64,000 bases of DNA from positions 880,114 through 944,113 of the forward strand of contig CAVOII010000004.1 in assembly GCA_963696025.1 (NCBI GenBank). Direction: 5' to 3'. The DNA comes from JABCYV01 sp963696025. Lineage in GTDB: Bacteria; Acidobacteriota; Terriglobia; Terriglobales; Acidobacteriaceae. Each line of letters starts with the position of its first letter. Positions within the stretch are counted from its first letter, which is position 1. Below, piece after piece: positions 63,965 to 64,000 of this stretch. A program made the translations under genes and the position numbers. The notes under the pieces were generated by a model that was not told where the DNA came from, made no database searches, and saw only the letters and a program-made list of their open reading frames with translations.

Positions 63965-64000
63965 CTTGACATCCCTTTTTATAGAGCTCATTGATGGGGT

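Noticed and set aside
1..64000. CRISPR arrays, rRNA genes, phage structural genes
   Set aside because: No regularly spaced repeats, rRNA signatures or phage proteins recognised.

Overview
The window looks like a chromosome segment of an acidobacterium (Acidobacteriota, Terriglobia/Koribacter-like). This is inferred from gene content: large Ser/Thr kinases fused to PD40 propellers or TPR repeats, many secreted orphan proteins, a lipase maturation factor, di-heme c-type oxidoreductases, a NodT/RND/MFP efflux set, and repeated IS110, IS481 and IS1595 elements. Genes lie on both strands in small groups. A striking number are broken by one- or two-base shifts, in-frame stops or truncations, so the segment is either a decaying accessory region or an imperfect assembly, and single-gene breaks should be read with that in mind.

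Layout. 0-2.7 kb: end of an IS481-like transposase, a 3' tRNA remnant, then a mercury-type operon (merR, merT, a membrane thioredoxin-like protein, a glutaredoxin-like protein). 2.6-7.6 kb: a broken MetE/UROD-like gene facing a methionine synthase split into two overlapping genes. 8-13 kb: broken sensor kinase, secreted proteins, broken TetR gene, LTxxQ protein. 13.3-19 kb: RND efflux operon. 19-27.2 kb: a signalling cluster with two related histidine kinases and a MEDS (DcmR-type sensory) protein. 27-46 kb: metabolic and secreted genes, including a metallothionein-like gene, aldo/keto reductase, two di-heme cytochromes, metallo-beta-lactamase-fold enzyme, ECF sigma factor, pyruvate oxidase, flavin/F420-type enzymes and a lipase maturation factor. 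46-55.7 kb: PilZ protein and two receptor-like Ser/Thr kinases with an IS110 copy between them. 55.7-58.1 kb: an IS1595-type transposon carrying three passenger genes. 58-64 kb: DUF2780 protein, MscL, and a run of IS110 elements with structured noncoding DNA.

The most interesting signal is selenocysteine. Three genes have one in-frame TGA exactly where the family has a cysteine: the first Cys of the thioredoxin-like CxxC, the first Cys of the glutaredoxin CxxC, and a Cys of the MEDS domain. In each case the frame stays open to a stop that overlaps or lies beside the next gene, and a hairpin fitting the bacterial SECIS pattern follows the TGA. The first two are consecutive and translationally coupled to merT, suggesting a selenium-based redox step in mercury or metal handling. 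The MEDS gene ends in an ATGA overlap with a histidine kinase, suggesting a selenocysteine-dependent sensor pair. No sel genes are in the window.

A second system is the IS1595-type element at 55.68-58.13 kb. It has matching 26-bp inverted ends and a direct repeat at both edges, and it carries a proteasome/HslV-like Ntn-hydrolase gene, a zinc-ribbon protein and a small basic protein. A third theme is a family of kinase promoters (TTGACT-N17-TAAGAT, start codon exactly 8 nt after the -10 box), implying leaderless transcription; kinase relics elsewhere show birth and death of this family.
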